64,000 nucleotides of DNA from Cymbidium sinense (GCA_021442155.1 CM038214.1:315673001-315737000); one strand, 5' to 3'; counted from the stretch's first letter, positions 1-13,639 are shown. Notes: generated by a model from the letters alone, not told the origin. A program made the numbers and translations.

Positions 1-352
1 CCTAGTGGTGGTGGGGAACTGGAGGTGGTGGATATGGAGGTGGTGGTCAGAGCAATGGTGGTCATGGAGGTGGGAGGAGCATAGAGGTTACAGCCATGGT
101 GGTGGTGGAGGGAGAGATAGATGATGGTGGATCCACACAAAAGGTTGGGTGGTTCTCTGAGAAACTAAAGAACCTGATCTGATACCGCTATGGAACTAGG
201 TTATAAGAGAGATGTTCTAGTTATTTAGGTTTTGATTTTCTATGCATGCTCATTTTTTATCTATGCCGTCACCTGTGTCTTAGAAAACTTGGTGTATTAC
301 TTGGTTGATGAAATCGAAAAGAAGAAATGTTGAATCTGAATTTGTTCTCTGT
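1..352 (+). pseudogene. GRP7: GRP7-like glycine-rich RNA-binding protein, 3' fragment (copy 0, cut by window edge)
   Basis: The first ~150 bases read as runs of GGT/GGA codons with Tyr, Asn and Arg between them, as in the glycine-rich tail of plant GRP7/RBG-type RNA-binding proteins. They are followed by a 3' UTR shared with eight further copies in the window (landmarks TATGCATGCTCATTTTTTAT and AGAAGAAATGTTGAATCTGA). The RRM is not in the window. The UTR ends in an A-rich run that passes directly into telomere-like repeat. The reading frame is broken by small deletions and the normal stop region is altered, so this is a relic. The working family member binds RNA in nucleus and cytoplasm; nothing suggests this copy is expressed. 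Confidence 0.8.
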
Positions 353-3300
353 TAAAACAAAAAAACCAAAAACCCTAAACCAAAATAAAATTAATATAAA
401 AACATAAACTAAAACCATAAACTAAAACCTAAACCTAAACCTTAAAAAAAATAAATAAAAAATAAAAACTAAACCAAAATAAAATAAATAAAAACCTAAA
501 CTAAACTAAAAAAAAATAAAAAAACCTAAATAAATAAAATCTAAACCTAAAATAAAATAAAATAAACGTAAAATAAAATAAAATAAAAACTAAATAAAAA
601 CCTAAACCTAAACAATAAATCCAAAAATAAAACCTAAAAATAAATAATAAAAAAAACTTAAAAAAAAACCTAAACCTAAAATTAAAATAAAATAAACCAA
701 AACCTACACTAAAATAAACTAAACTAAAATAAATAAAACCTAAACCTAAACTTAAAATAAACTAAACCTAAACCAAAATGTAAACTAAATAAAATAAAAT
801 AAACTAAAAAAAACTAAAATTAAAACTAAACCTAAATTAAAAACTAAAACCTAAAAATAAACCTAAAATAAAAACCTAAAACCTAAATCAAAAATAATAA
901 AATAAAAGCCTAAACCTAAACCTATAAATAAAAAATAAAACCTATACATACAAAATAAAATAAAACTAAAACTAAACTAAAAATATATAGTTGAACATAA
1001 ACCTAAACCTAAAAAATATACTAAAATGAAAAACCAAAACTAAAATAAATAAATTTAAAATAAATAAATTAAACTAAATAAAAATAAAAACAAACCTAAA
1101 TCAAAATAAAAAATAAAATAAACTAAAATAAATAAAAAATAAACTAAATAAACCTATACCTACCACTTTATTTAATTTTAAAAATAAATAAATAAACCAA
1201 AACCCTAAACCCTAAAACTAACCTTAAACCCTAAACTATAAACCCTAAACCTAACCCTAAACCCTAAACCCTAAAACCCTAAACCCTAAACCTTAAACCT
1301 AAACCCTAAACTAAAACCCTAAACCCTAAACCCTAAAAAACCCTAAACCATAAAAAACCCTAAATCGTAAACCCTAAACACTAAACCAAAAAAAAACCTA
1401 AATTAAAATAAATAAAATAAAATAAACTGAAATAAAAAAATAAACTAAATAAACCTAAACTTACCACTTTACTTAATTTAAAAAATATAGAAAAATAAAT
1501 AAATAAACCCTAAACCTAAACCCTAAATCATAAAATTAACCTTAAACCCTTAACTATAAACCATAAACATACAATGCTTAACCCTAAACCATAAACCCTA
1601 AATCCTAAAACCCTAAACCCTAACCCAAAACCATAAACCTTAAACCTTAAAACCCTAAAATAACCCTAAACCCTAAGCTGACCCTAAACCCTAAACACTA
1701 AAGCCTAAAAACCCTAAACCCTAAACCCTATCCCTAAACATAAACCTAAAACCTTAAACCCTAAAACCCTAAACCATATACCCTAGACCCTAAACCCTAA
1801 ACACTAAACACTAAACCCTAAATCATAAACCCTATACCCTATTCCCTAATTCCTAATTCCTAAATCCTAAACCCTAAACCCTAAACCTTAAATCCTAAAA
1901 ACTTAAAAACCTAAACATAAACTAAATTAAACCTAAAAATAAAATAAATAAGAAACATAAACCTAAATAAAATAAAATAAAATAAAAACCTAAACCTAAA
2001 AATAAAATAAAATAAACTACTAAAAATAAACTAAAATAAAATAAATAAAAACCTAAACTAAAGTAAAAAAATAAAATAAACCTAAGAATAAAAAATCTAA
2101 ATAAAATAAAAAACTAAACATAAAATAAAAATAAAATAAACATAAAAGAAACCTAAAATAAAATAAAATAAAAACTAAATAAAAACCTAAACATAAAAAA
2201 TAAACCTAAAAATAAATAAAAATAAAACCTAAACCCTAAACTATGAAAAAAAAAACCTAAACCTAAAATAAAAATAAAATAAACCTAAACCTAAACTAAG
2301 ATAAACTAAACTATAATAAATAAAACCTAAACCTAAACCTAAAATAAACTAAACTGAAACCCTAAACTAAATAAAATAATATCAACTAAAAGTAAACCTA
2401 AACCTAAACTAAAAGATAAACCTAAAAATAAACCTAAAATAAAACCCTAAAAGCTAAACCTAAAAAATAAAATAAAACCTAAAGCTAAACCTAAATAAAA
2501 ATAAAAAAACCTAAACCAAAAAAAAAAAATAAAAATAAAATAAAACTCAAAAATAAACTTAAACATAAACCTAAACTTAAAAAATATAAAATAAACCTAA
2601 ACTAAAATAAATAAACCTAATAAAATAAAAAACTAAATAAAAATAAAAATAAGCATAAATAAAAATAAAAAATAAAATAAACTAAAATAAATAAAAAATA
2701 AACTAAATAAACTAAATAAATAAAAGAAGAAATGTTGAATCTAATTTGTTCTTTATTTTAAAAAAAAACTAAAACCCTAAACCCTAAACTAAAAACTGAA
2801 CCCTAAACCTAAAACTTAAACCCTAAATTCTAAAATGTAAATCCCCTAAACCCTAAGCCCTAAACCCTAAACCTTAAATCCTAAATCTTAAACCCTAAAC
2901 CCTAAACCCTAAAACCCTAATAAACCCTAAATAAACCTAAACCCTAAACCCAAAAAAAAAGCTTAAAACTTAAACCCAAACTAATTAAACCTAAAATAAA
3001 ATAATTAAAAAATCTAAACTAAAATAAAATAAAAAATAAAAACTAAATTAAAATAAAATAAAATAAAAACCTAACCTAAACTAAAAAAATAAAAAAACTA
3101 AATAAAATAAAATAAAAACTAATTAAAAACCTAAACCTAAATAGTAAGCCTAAAATAAAATAAAAAAATAAATAAAAAATAAAACCTAAACCCTAAACTA
3201 AAACAAAACCTATACCTAAAATAAAGATAAAATAAATGTAAACCTAAACTAAAATAAATAAAACCTAAACCTAAACCTAAAATAAACTAAACCTAAACCT

Positions 3301-6300
3301 AAACTAAATAAAATAAAATAAACAAAAAATAAACCTGAACCTAAACAAAAAAATAAAACCTAAAAATAAACCAAAAAAAACCTAAACCAAAACCTTAAAA
3401 ACTAAAATAAAAACCTAAACCTAAACCTAAAAACAAAAAATAAAACCTAAACCTAGAAAATAAAATAGAAATAAAACTAAACTAGAAAATAAACCCAAAC
3501 CTAAACCTAAACCTAATAAATAAACTAAAATAAAAAAACAAAAACTAAAGTAACTAAACCTAAAATAAATAAACTAAATAAAACCTAAATCAAAATAAAA
3601 TAAGCTAAATAAACCATCTTTACTTAATTTAAAAAAATAAAAAATAAATATAAAATAAAAAAATAAAAAAGGAAAAAAAACCCTAACCTAAACCCTAAAC
3701 CTACAACCTTAAACCCTAAACCCTAAACCCTAAAACCCTAAACCCTAAACCCTAAACCCTAAACCCTAAACCAAAAAATAAACCCTAAACCCTAAACCCT
3801 ATAACCAAACCTAAACAATAAACTCTAAACCTAAACCCTAAATCCTAAACCCTAAACCCAAAAAAAACCCTAAACCCTAAATCGTAAACACTAAACTAAC
3901 CCTAAACCCTAAACCTTAAAAAGCTAAAAACCTAAACCTAAACTAAATAAAATAAAAAATAAAATAAGTAAAAAAACCTAAATCGAAATAAAATAAAAAA
4001 TACAATTAAATGAAAACATAAACTAAAACCTAAACCTAAACCTAAAAAGAAAATAAAATAAAAAATAAAAACTAAACTAAAATAAAATAAATAAAAACTA
4101 AAACTAAATAAAATATATATAAAACCTAAATAAAATAAAAACTAAACCAAAAATAAAATAAAATAAACCTAAAATAAAATAAAATAAAAACTATATAAAA
4201 ACCTAAACCTAAAATAAAACATAAAAATAAATAAAAAATTAAACCTAAGTCTTAAGGCAAAAAAACCTAAACCTAAAATAAAAAAAAACCTAAAAATAAA
4301 ATAAAATAAAAAATAAATAAAAGCCTAAACCTAAACAATAAACCCAAAAAATGAAACCTAAAATGAAAATAAAATCAAATCTAAACCCTAAATTTAAAGA
4401 AAAAAACCTAAACCTAAAATTAAAATAAAATAAACCTAAACCTAAACTAAAGTAAACTAAACTTAAAAAAAAATCTAAACCTAAACATAAAATAAACTTA
4501 ACCTAAACCTAAACCTAAACTAAATAAAATAAAATAAACTAAACATAAACCAAAATCTAAACTAAAAATAAAACCAAAAAATAAACCTAAAATAAAAACT
4601 TGAAACCTAAACCTAAAAAATAAAATAGAATCCTAAACATAAACCTAAAGATAAAAAATAAAACCTAAACCTAAAAAATAAAATAAAAATAAAACTAACC
4701 TAACAATAAACCTAAACATAAACCTAAACCTAAAAAATTAACTAAAATAGAAAACCTAAATTAAAATTAATAAACCTAAAATAAATAAATAAACTAAATA
4801 AAAATAAAAATAAAATAAACTAAAATAAATAAAAAATAAACTAAATTAAACTAAATATATACCACTTTACTTAATTTAAAAAAAATTTAAAAATATATAA
4901 AAAAATATAAAAAACCCTAATCCTAAACCATAAACCCTAAAACTTACCCAAAGTCCTAAATCCTAAACCATAAACCCTAAAACCCTAAAACCCTAACTTA
5001 AATTGTAAAACCCTAAACCCTAAACCGTAAACCCTAAACCCTACAACAATAAACCATAAACCCTAAACCCTAAACCATAAACCCTAAAAACCTAAAACCT
5101 AAACCCTAAATAAATAAAACCTAAACTAAACCTAAACACTAAACCCTAAACCTAAATAAACTAAACCCTAAACCTAATCTAAACCCTAAACCCAAAATCT
5201 TAAACTAAAAATAAACCTAAATAAAACTAAACTAAAATAAACTAAACCCTAAACCTAAACCTAAACTAAACCCTAAAAAATAAACTAAAACCTAAACCCA
5301 AAAATAAACCCTAAATAAACCTAAACCATAAACTAAACTAAAATAAACTTAAACCTAAACCTAAACCCTAAAATAAACTAAACCAAATCCCATAAATAAG
5401 CCCACTAAGCCTTAAAATAAACTAAAACCTAAAATAAAAAATAAATAAAAAAAATAAAAAATAAACCCAATAAACTAAATAAACCTAAATGAAAACCATA
5501 AACGTAACCAAAACCCATAAACAAAATAAACTAAACCTAAACCCTAAACCAAATATAAACCTAAATGAAACCCTAAACCCTAAACCCTAAACTGAAACCC
5601 TAAAAATAAACTAAACCCTAAACCCTAAAAACCTAAAAACCTAAAAATCTAAACCTAAACTAAATAATACCTAAAAAAACATTAATAAACCTAAACATAA
5701 ATTGAATGAAAAAATAAAATAAAAAACCTAAACCTAAACCTAGATTTAAAATAAAATAAAATATAAAATAAAAATAAAAAATAAAATAAAATAAATAAAT
5801 AAAAAATAAAAAAAAACTAAATAAAATAAAACTAAAAATAAAAAAAAAAAACCTTAAATAAAATAAAATAAAAACTAAATAAAACCTAAAAAAAATAAAC
5901 CTAAAAAACCTAAAATAAATAAAAATAATACTAAACCTAAACCTAAAATAAACAAAATAAAATAAATCTAAACCAAAACTAAAATAAATAAAACCTAAAA
6001 AAATACTAACCTAAACCTAAACTAAATAAAATAAAATAAACCTAAAAAATAAAAAAAAAACCTAAAAAAAAAAATAAAACCTAAAATAAACCTAAAATAA
6101 AATAAACCTAAACCTAAAAAAATAATATAAAAACCTAAACTAAAAAAAATAAAAAAAAATAAACCTAAAAAACCTAAAAAAATAAATAAAATAAAACTAA
6201 ACTAAAAATAAAACATAAAATAAACCTAAATAAACTAATAAATAAACTAAAATAAAAAAAACCTAAACTAAAATAAAAAACCTAAAAAAAAAACTAAAAT

Positions 6301-9300
6301 AAAATAAAAAATAAACCCTAAATAAAATAAAAAAAATAAAATAAACTAAAATAAATAAAATAAAATAAAATAAACTAAATAAACTTAAAACCTAAACCCT
6401 AAATTTAAAAAAAAAAATATAAACCTAAAAAACCCTAAACTAACTAACCTAAACTTAAAAAAACCCTAAACCTAAACTAAACCTAAACCCTAAACCTAAA
6501 CTAACCTAAACCTAAACCCTAAAACCTAACCTAAAAACCTAACCTAAACCTAAACCTAAAAACTTATAAACCCTAAACTTAACTCAAACCTTAACCTAAA
6601 CCCTAAACTCTAAACCCTAACCTTAAACCCTAAACCCTAAATAATAAACCTAAAAATAAATAAAAAAATAAAACCTAAACCCTAAACTAATGAAAAAACC
6701 TAAACCTAAAATAAAAATAAAATAATCCTAAACCTAAACTATAATTAACTAAACTAAAATAAATAAACCTAAAATAAAAAAATAAACTAAACCTAAACCC
6801 TAAACTAAAAAAAATAAAATAAACTAAAATTAAACCTAAACCTAAACTAAAAAATAAAACCTAAAAATAAATTTAAAATAAAACCAAAACCTAAACCTAA
6901 AAAAAATAAAATAAAAACCTAAACCTAAACCTAAACCTAAAAATATAAAATAAAACCTAAACCTAAAAAATAGAATAAAAATAAAACTAAACTAAAAAAC
7001 ATAAACATAAACCTAAACATAAACTTATAAAATAAACTAAAATAAATAAACTAAAATAAATAAATTAAACTAAATAATTATAAAAATAAACCAAAATAAA
7101 AAATAAATAAAATAAATACAAAATAAACAAAAAAAACTAAATAAACCTAAACCTAGTGGTTTACTCAATTTTAAAAAAAAAGACCCTAAACCCTAAACCC
7201 TAAACCCATAACCCTAAATCCTAAACCCTAAACCCTAAACACTAAACCCTAAAACTAACCTTAAACTCTAAACCCTAAACCTACAACCCTAAACGCTATA
7301 CCAACAACCCTAAACCCTAAATCCTAAACCCTAAACCCTAAAACTAAACCCTTAACCCTTAACCCTAAACCTAAACCCTAAACCCTAAACCATAAACCCT
7401 AAAACCTAAATCCTAAACCCTAAACTATAAACCCTAAACCCAAATCTTAAACCCTAAAACCTAAACCCTAAGACCTAAACCCTAAACCTATAACCCTAAA
7501 CCCTAAAAACTAAATACCTAAACCTAAACTAAATAAAACCTAATAATAAAATAAATAAATAAACCTAAACCTAAACCGAAACATAAACCTAATAATAGAA
7601 TAAAAATAAAAAATTAAAATAAAATAAGTAAAAACCTAAACTTAACTAAAAAAATAAAATAATCCTAAAAATTAAAAACCTAAATAAAATAAAAACTAAA
7701 CGTAAAATAAAAATAAAATAAACCTAAAATAAAATAAAATAAAAACTAAATAAAAATATAAACCTAAAAAATAAACCTAATCATGAAACCTAAAAATAAA
7801 TAAAAAATAAAACTTAAGTCTTAAATAAAAAAAAAAACCTAAACCTAAAATAAACAAAATAAACCTAAACCTAAACCTATACTAAAATAAACTAAACTAA
7901 AATAAATAAAATGTAAACGTAAACCTAAAATAAATTACACCTAAACCTAAACCTAAACTAAATAAAAAATAAACTAAATAAACCTAAACCTAAACTAAAA
8001 AAACAAAATCTAAAAATAAACCTAAAACCTAAACCTAAAAAAAAAACCTAAACCTAAAACTAAAAATAAAAAATAAAACCTAAACCTAAAATAAAAAAAA
8101 AAAAACTAAACTAAAAAATAAACATAAACATAAACCTAAACCTAAAAAATAAACTAAAATAAAAAACCTAAACTAAAATAAATAAACTAAACTAAATAAA
8201 AAAACCAAAATAAAAATAAAAATAATAAACTAGAATAAATAAAAATTAAACTAAATAAACCTAAACATACTGGTTTACTTCATTTAAAAAAAACCCAAAA
8301 CCCAAAAAACCCTAAATCCAAAACCCTAAACACTAAACCCTAAAACCTAAAACTAGCCCTAAACCCTAAACCCTAAAAAAACCAAAACCAAAAACCCTAA
8401 ATAAAAAATTACTAATAAAAAAATAAACTCTAAGCCTAAACCCTAAACCCTAAAACTAACCCTAAACCATAAACCCAAAACCCAAAACACCAAACCCTAA
8501 ACCCTATAACTAACCCTAAACCCTAAACCCTAAACCTACAACCATAAAGCGTGAACCCTAAACCCTAAACCCTAAACCCTAAACCCTAAGCCCTAAAACC
8601 TACAACCATAAACCCTAAACCCTAAACCCCAAACCCTAAACATTAAACCCTAAACCCTTAACCTTAAACCCTAAAAACTAAAAAACCTAAACCTAAACTA
8701 AATAAAACCTAAATATATAATAAATAAAAAAACCTAAACCTAAATTAAACAAAAAAATAAAATGAAATAAAAACCTAAACTAAAACCTAAACTAAACCAA
8801 ACCTAATCTTAAAAATAAAATAAGATAAAAAATAAAAAACTAAAATAAAATAATATAAAATCCTAAACTTAACTACAAAATAAACCTAAAAATAAAAAAC
8901 CTAAATAAAATAAAAACTAAACGTAAAATAAAAATAAAATAAAAACTTAAATTTAAAAAATAAACCTAAATATAAAACCTAAACCCTAAACTAAAAATAA
9001 TCCTAAACCTAAAATAAACTAAATAAAATAAACATTAACCTAAACCAAAATAAATAAAATCTAAACCAAAACCTAAAATAAACTAAACCTGAACCCTAAA
9101 CTAAATATAATAAAATAAACTAAAAATAAACATAAACCTGAACTAAAAAATAAAATCTAAAAATAAACCTAAAAAAAAACCTAAAACCTAAACCTAAAAA
9201 ATTAAACATTAAACTTAAACCTAAAAAATAACTTAAAATAAAACTAAATGAAAAATATGTATAAACCTAAACTTAAACCTAAAAAATAAAATAAAATATG

Positions 9301-10514
9301 ACCCCTAAACAAAAATAAATAAACCTGAAATAAATAAACTAAAAAAAATAAAAATAACAAAGAAATCTAAGTAAAATTAACAAAATAAATAAAAAATAAA
9401 CTAAATAAACCTAAACCTACCGATTTACTTAATTTAAAAAGAACCTAAACCCAAAACCCTAAACCCAAAACCCTAAATCCTAAGTAAACCCTAAACGCTA
9501 AAACCTAAACCCTAAACCCTAAAACCCTAAATCCTAAATAAAAATAAATAAATAAATAAAATCCTAAGCCTGCACCCTAAATCCTAAAACTAACCCAAAG
9601 CCCTAAACCCTAATCCCTAAAAGCCAAAAAACCTAAACCTAAACTAAATAAAACTAAAAAATAAAAAAAATTAAACCTGAATAAAATAAAATAAAAACCT
9701 AAACTAAAACCTAAACCTAAATCTAAAAATATAATAAATTAAAAATAAAAATAAACTAAAAATAAATAAATAAAAACCTAAACTAAACTAAAAAAGTAAA
9801 TTAAACCTAAGAATAAAAAAACCTAAATAAAATTAAAACTAAATCTAAAATAAAAATAAAATAAACCTAAAATAAAATAAAATAAAAACTAAATAAAACA
9901 TAAACCTAAAAATAAACCATAAATAAATAAAATAAACCTAAACTTAAACTGAAAAAAAAAAAAAAACTAAACCTAAAATAAAAATAAAATAAACAAAATA
10001 AAATAAACCTAAACCTAAACTAAAATAAACTAAACTAAAATAAATAAAACCTAAACCTAAGCCTAAAATAAACCAAACTTAAACTAAATAAAATAAAGTA
10101 AACAAAAAATAAATCAAAACCTAAACTAAAAAATAAACCTAAAATAAAAACCTAAAAAATTAAACTCACCTAAAAAATAAAATAAAAATAAAACTCAACT
10201 AATAACTAAACCTAAACCTAAACCTAAACCTAAACCTAAAAAATAAACTAAAATAATAAACCTAAACTAAAAAAAAAACCTAAAATAAATAAACTAAACT
10301 AAATAAAAAAAATAAACCTAAATAAAAATAAAAAATAAAAAATAAACTAAATAAACCTAAACCTACCAGTTTACTTAATTTTCAAAAAAAGCCCTAATCC
10401 CTAAATCCTAAATCCTAAACCATAAACCCTAAACCTACAACGCTAAACCTACAACCTAAACCCTAAACCCGAAAAGCATAAATCATAAAACACTAAACCC
10501 TAAACCCTAAACCC
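353..10514 (+). repeat. Degenerate telomere-like repeat matrix, about eight alternating blocks
   Basis: Ten kilobases built almost only from (C0-3)TAAA units. Canonical CCCTAAA-rich stretches (about 1195-1395, 1500-1900, 2765-2950, 3680-3950, 4910-5110, 6420-6650, 7180-7510, 8285-8690, 9435-9620, 10385-10514) alternate with blocks of CCTAAA, CTAAA and AAAATAAA. Each A-rich block tends to end in a motif like ACCTACCGGTTTACTTAATTT (near 1161, 1462, 3613, 4860, 7152, 8269, 9416, 10363), giving a loose unit of roughly 0.9-1.25 kb. The top strand is almost free of G. A scrap of the GRP 3' UTR at 2724-2762 shows this tract once had the same composition as the P0/GRP region downstream. No gene is visible. 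Confidence 0.9.
2724..2762 (+). pseudogene. Scrap of GRP 3' UTR inside telomere-like repeat
   Basis: The sequence AGAAGAAATGTTGAATCTAA and the T-rich bases after it match the last ~40 bases of the GRP 3' UTR found at 11860, 16770, 22335 and elsewhere. It is followed by the same AAAACTAAAACCCTAAACC junction. Everything upstream (coding part and most of the UTR) is missing and replaced by the A-rich block. Confidence 0.75.
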
Positions 10515-11320
10515 CGATTGAGCTAATTTTTATAAAAGGTGATCTTAAAGAAGTTAGTGAAGAGGTTGTGAAATATGAAGTTTGTGTTGCTGCCGTGTTG
10601 ATCTTGTTGCACCTATTGATGTTGTGGTTCCTCCAGGCAACATTGGTCTGGATCCTTCACAGACCTCTTTCTTCCAGGTTCTCAACATCCCAACTAAGAT
10701 CAGCAAGGATACCTTGAAATTATCACCCCAATTAAAAAGGTGATAAGTTGATATCCTCGAGGCTACTACATTAAGCTAGGCATTATGCCATTCTCTTTTT
10801 ATACCTCAGGTTTTGATGATGGTTTGGTGTTCACCCCAGGTGCTTGACCTCATAAGATGATCTCATCGAGAAGTTTTACCTTTCAATGTTCACTTCTCTA
10901 ATCGGCCTCTCTCTCTCTCCCTCCTGTTGTAGTGCCCACATGTTCATCAACACTTACAAGAATGTCCTCACCATGACTACCAATCGACATACATATGTAG
11001 TGAGAAGAGTATTTGAAGGATCTTAGTAATTGTTGTGGGTACATGCTGCCCTATCGCCGCTATTGTTGCTCGGATGCTACAAGAGAAGAAGGAAGAGCCT
11101 ATCTAACTGATGATGATATGGGTTTGTCGACTAAGCTTTGTTGGCCTTCTATAAAATCAGATTTTATTATCTCTGGGAGTTAATTCATTTTGTGAAATAA
11201 TATTTTGTGAATTTTTTAATTGCATTTTATTTTATCCTATTTTATTAATTATTAGAGGATAATGTCTTGTTTGATTTGGTAATTTCTTGTTTATTATGAA
11301 ATCATTTAAGTTTTTTTTTA
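10515..11320 (+). pseudogene. RPP0: 60S acidic ribosomal protein P0, 3' fragment (copy 1) with 3' UTR
   Basis: Translated piecewise this gives P0 from about one third into the protein to the C terminus: a [15 protein letters not shown] start, a [16 protein letters not shown] segment, [18 protein letters not shown], and a damaged acidic tail ending at a TAA at 11132. In a working ribosome P0 anchors the P1/P2 stalk that recruits translation GTPases. Here frameshifts (for example near 10590 and 10715), internal stops and loss of part of the C-terminal acidic peptide rule out function. The 3' UTR (to about 11320) ends in an A run joined to telomere-like repeat. The 5' edge abuts CCCTAAA repeats at the same codon as copies 3-5. 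Confidence 0.88.
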
Positions 11321-11456
11321 AAAAAAAAACCCAAAACCTAACCCTAAACCTAAATCCTAAACCTAAATGCAAAACCTAAACTTAAAGTAACTAAATAAAT
11401 TTAAAAATAAATGTAAACCCTAAAACCTAATAAACCTAAACCTAGACCTAAACCCT
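11321..11456 (+). repeat. Telomere-like spacer between P0 and GRP fragments
   Basis: CCCTAAA/CCTAAA variants around a short conserved stretch, AAAGTAACTAAATAAATT, that occurs in the same place between every other P0-GRP pair (and upstream of the GRP at 16329). The conserved spacer shows that the pair was amplified as one block. Confidence 0.8.
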
Positions 11457-11890
11457 AAGAATATGCAGAACCTTGACTGCAAGAACATCACCATTAACCA
11501 AACTCAGTCTAGATCTGGTGTTGGAGGTGAAGGCAGAGGTGGCAATTATTCTTATGGTAGTGGGGACTAACTATATGGAGGTGATGGTAAAAGGGAAATG
11601 GGAGGAGTGACGGTGGTTACAACCGTGGTGGTGGAGGGAGAGATAGGAAATAGCAAGGATCCTACTACTGAGAGAGGTGGTTCCGATGGAAAGGAGAAAT
11701 TGAAGAACCTATCCGACCGCTTATGGAACTATGTCTTATAGTAGAGATGGCTCAAGTTATATATGATTTTTGATCTTCTCTATTCGTGCTCATTTTTCAT
11801 CTATGTCATCGCTTGTGTCTTAGAGAACCTAGTGTGTTACTTGCTTGATGAAATCAAAAAGAAGAAATGTCAAATTTGAATTTGTTATCT
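11457..11890 (+). pseudogene. GRP7: GRP7-like 3' fragment (copy 1)
   Basis: Begins at the end of the RRM: codons from about 11463 read MQNLDCKNITINQTQSRSG, then a short Gly/Tyr/Asn tract that stops at TAA 11568-11570. The intact family has a longer glycine-rich tail, and homologous glycine codons continue in other frames to about 11690. The 3' UTR then runs to about 11890 and ends in A-rich sequence. The 5' break lies at the same point (just before an AAGAATGGGCAGAACCTTGA-like sequence) as in the other copies. The first half of the RRM is absent, so no RNA-binding domain could be made. Confidence 0.85.
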
Positions 11891-11948
11891 ATTAAAAAAA
11901 CCTAAAAACCATAAACCCTAAACTAAAACTTGAACCCTAAACCTAAAC
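11891..11948 (+). repeat. Short telomere-like spacer
   Basis: CCTAAAAACC/CCCTAAACTAAAACTTGAACC, the sequence that follows every GRP 3' UTR in the window. It ends abruptly where non-repeat DNA begins. Confidence 0.75.
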
Positions 11949-12438
11949 TTCTAGTAGTAGATTAGCAAATAGTAGAATGAGTGCTAGGCTAGAATTGGCA
12001 CAAAAAGAAAGAATAGTGTAATTGTGTTCATTAGTAGTACTAGTAGAGCCAAAATGACATATTTAAAATTGATGGTTGTAGTACAAATAGTGTAATTAGC
12101 ATAGTGAGACTAGAAATTAGTATACTATGTACATTAAATCCGAGGATTCTAGTGTATTTGAATTAGAAGTTGATACTATTTAAAATTGAGTGTATAAAAC
12201 TTGAACAATTTTGAGGTAGTAATATGCACTAATAACATAATAGAATTGCATTGACAAGAAATAGTAACCTCCATGTATACTGAGTATTACCATTTGTTTA
12301 GCAAAGAATCCAATTAGTGGTAGAGAATCGATCCTTCTTCACGAGAACACTAAAAGATACAAGATTCTTCCTGAGGTCCGGTACATGCCTAACTCCAATC
12401 AATGTCCTAGTCATACCATCATGCATCTTCAGCTCCAC
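11949..12438 (-). mobile_element. Ty1/copia retrotransposon fragment
   Basis: A ~490-base island of ordinary base composition inside the repeat array. On the minus strand 12438-12340 reads KMHDGMTRTLIGVRHVPDL followed by RKNLVSFSVL, the segment just upstream of integrase (GAG-pre-integrase) in plant copia polyproteins. The remaining ~390 bases (12339-11949) have no recognisable coding potential and many stops. No LTRs or target-site duplication are visible, so this is a truncated, possibly recombined, piece. Its orientation is opposite to the P0 and GRP fragments. Confidence 0.7.
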
Positions 12439-13639
12439 CTAAACCCTAAACCTTAAAACCTAAAAAAAAATAAAATAATAAAAAAAACCCCAACCCTAAG
12501 CATTAAACCCTAAACCCTAAACCTACAACTATAAAACCTAAACCTTAAACCCTAAAACCCTAAACCCCAAATCCTAAACACTAAACCCTAAACCCTAAAT
12601 CCTAAAACCCTAAACCCTAAACCATAAACCATAAAAACCTAAAATCCTAAAACCTAAACTAAATAAAACCTAAAAATAAAATAAATTAGAAACCTAAACC
12701 TAAATAAAATAAAAAATAAAGTAAACTAAAAACCTAAACTAAAACCTAAACCTAAACCTAAAAATAAAATAAAATAAAAAATGAAAATAAACTAAAATAA
12801 AAAAAAGTAAAAACCTAACCTAAACTAAAAAAAATAAAATAAACCTAAGTATAAAAAACCAAAATAAACTAAAAACTAAACATAAAATAAAAATAAAATA
12901 AACCTAAAATAAAATAAAATAAAATAAAAACTAAATAAAAACCTAAACCTAAAAAATAAGCCTAAAAGTAAATAAAAAATAAAACCTAAACCCTAAACTA
13001 AAAAAAAAACTAAACCTAAAATAAAAATAAATTAAACAAAATAAATTAAATCTAAACCTAAACTAAAATAAACTAAACTAAAATAAATAAAACCTAAACC
13101 TATAAATAACTAAACCTAAACCTAAACCAAGACTAAATAAAATAAAATAAATTAAAAATAAACCTAAACCTAAACTAAAAAATAAAACCTAAAAATAAAC
13201 CTAAAATAAACACCAAAAACATAAACTTAAAAATATAAAACAAAAACCTAAACCTAAACTTAAAAATAAAAAATAAAACCTAAACCTAAAAAATAAAATA
13301 AAAATAAAACTCAACTAAAACTTAAACCTAAACCTAAAAAATAAAGTAAAATAATAACCCTAAAATAAAAATAAAGAAACCAAAAATAAATAAACTAAAC
13401 TAAATAAAAATAAAAATAAACCTATATAAAAATAAAATATAAAATAAACTAAAAGAAATAAAAAATAAACTAAATAAACTTAAATCTATTGGTTTACTTA
13501 ATTTTAAAAAAACCTAAACCTTAAACACTAAACCCTAAATAATAAAACCCAAAATAAAAATAAAAATAAAAAAATAAAAAAAAATCCTAACCCTAAACCC
13601 TAAACCTAAACCCTAAAGCTTAAGCACTAAACCCTAAAT
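12439..13639 (+). repeat. Telomere-like block plus A-rich block with junction motif
   Basis: Canonical CCCTAAA variants (12439-12660) pass into (C0-2)TAAA repeats and end with ATTGGTTTACTTAATTTT at 13488-13505. A second short CCCTAAA-type stretch then leads to P0 copy 2. No gene is seen. Confidence 0.88.

Noticed and set aside
1195..1395. A true chromosome-end telomere
   Set aside because: Canonical runs are short and mutated, are followed by many kilobases of gene fragments and retroelements on both sides, and all keep one orientation inside the window.
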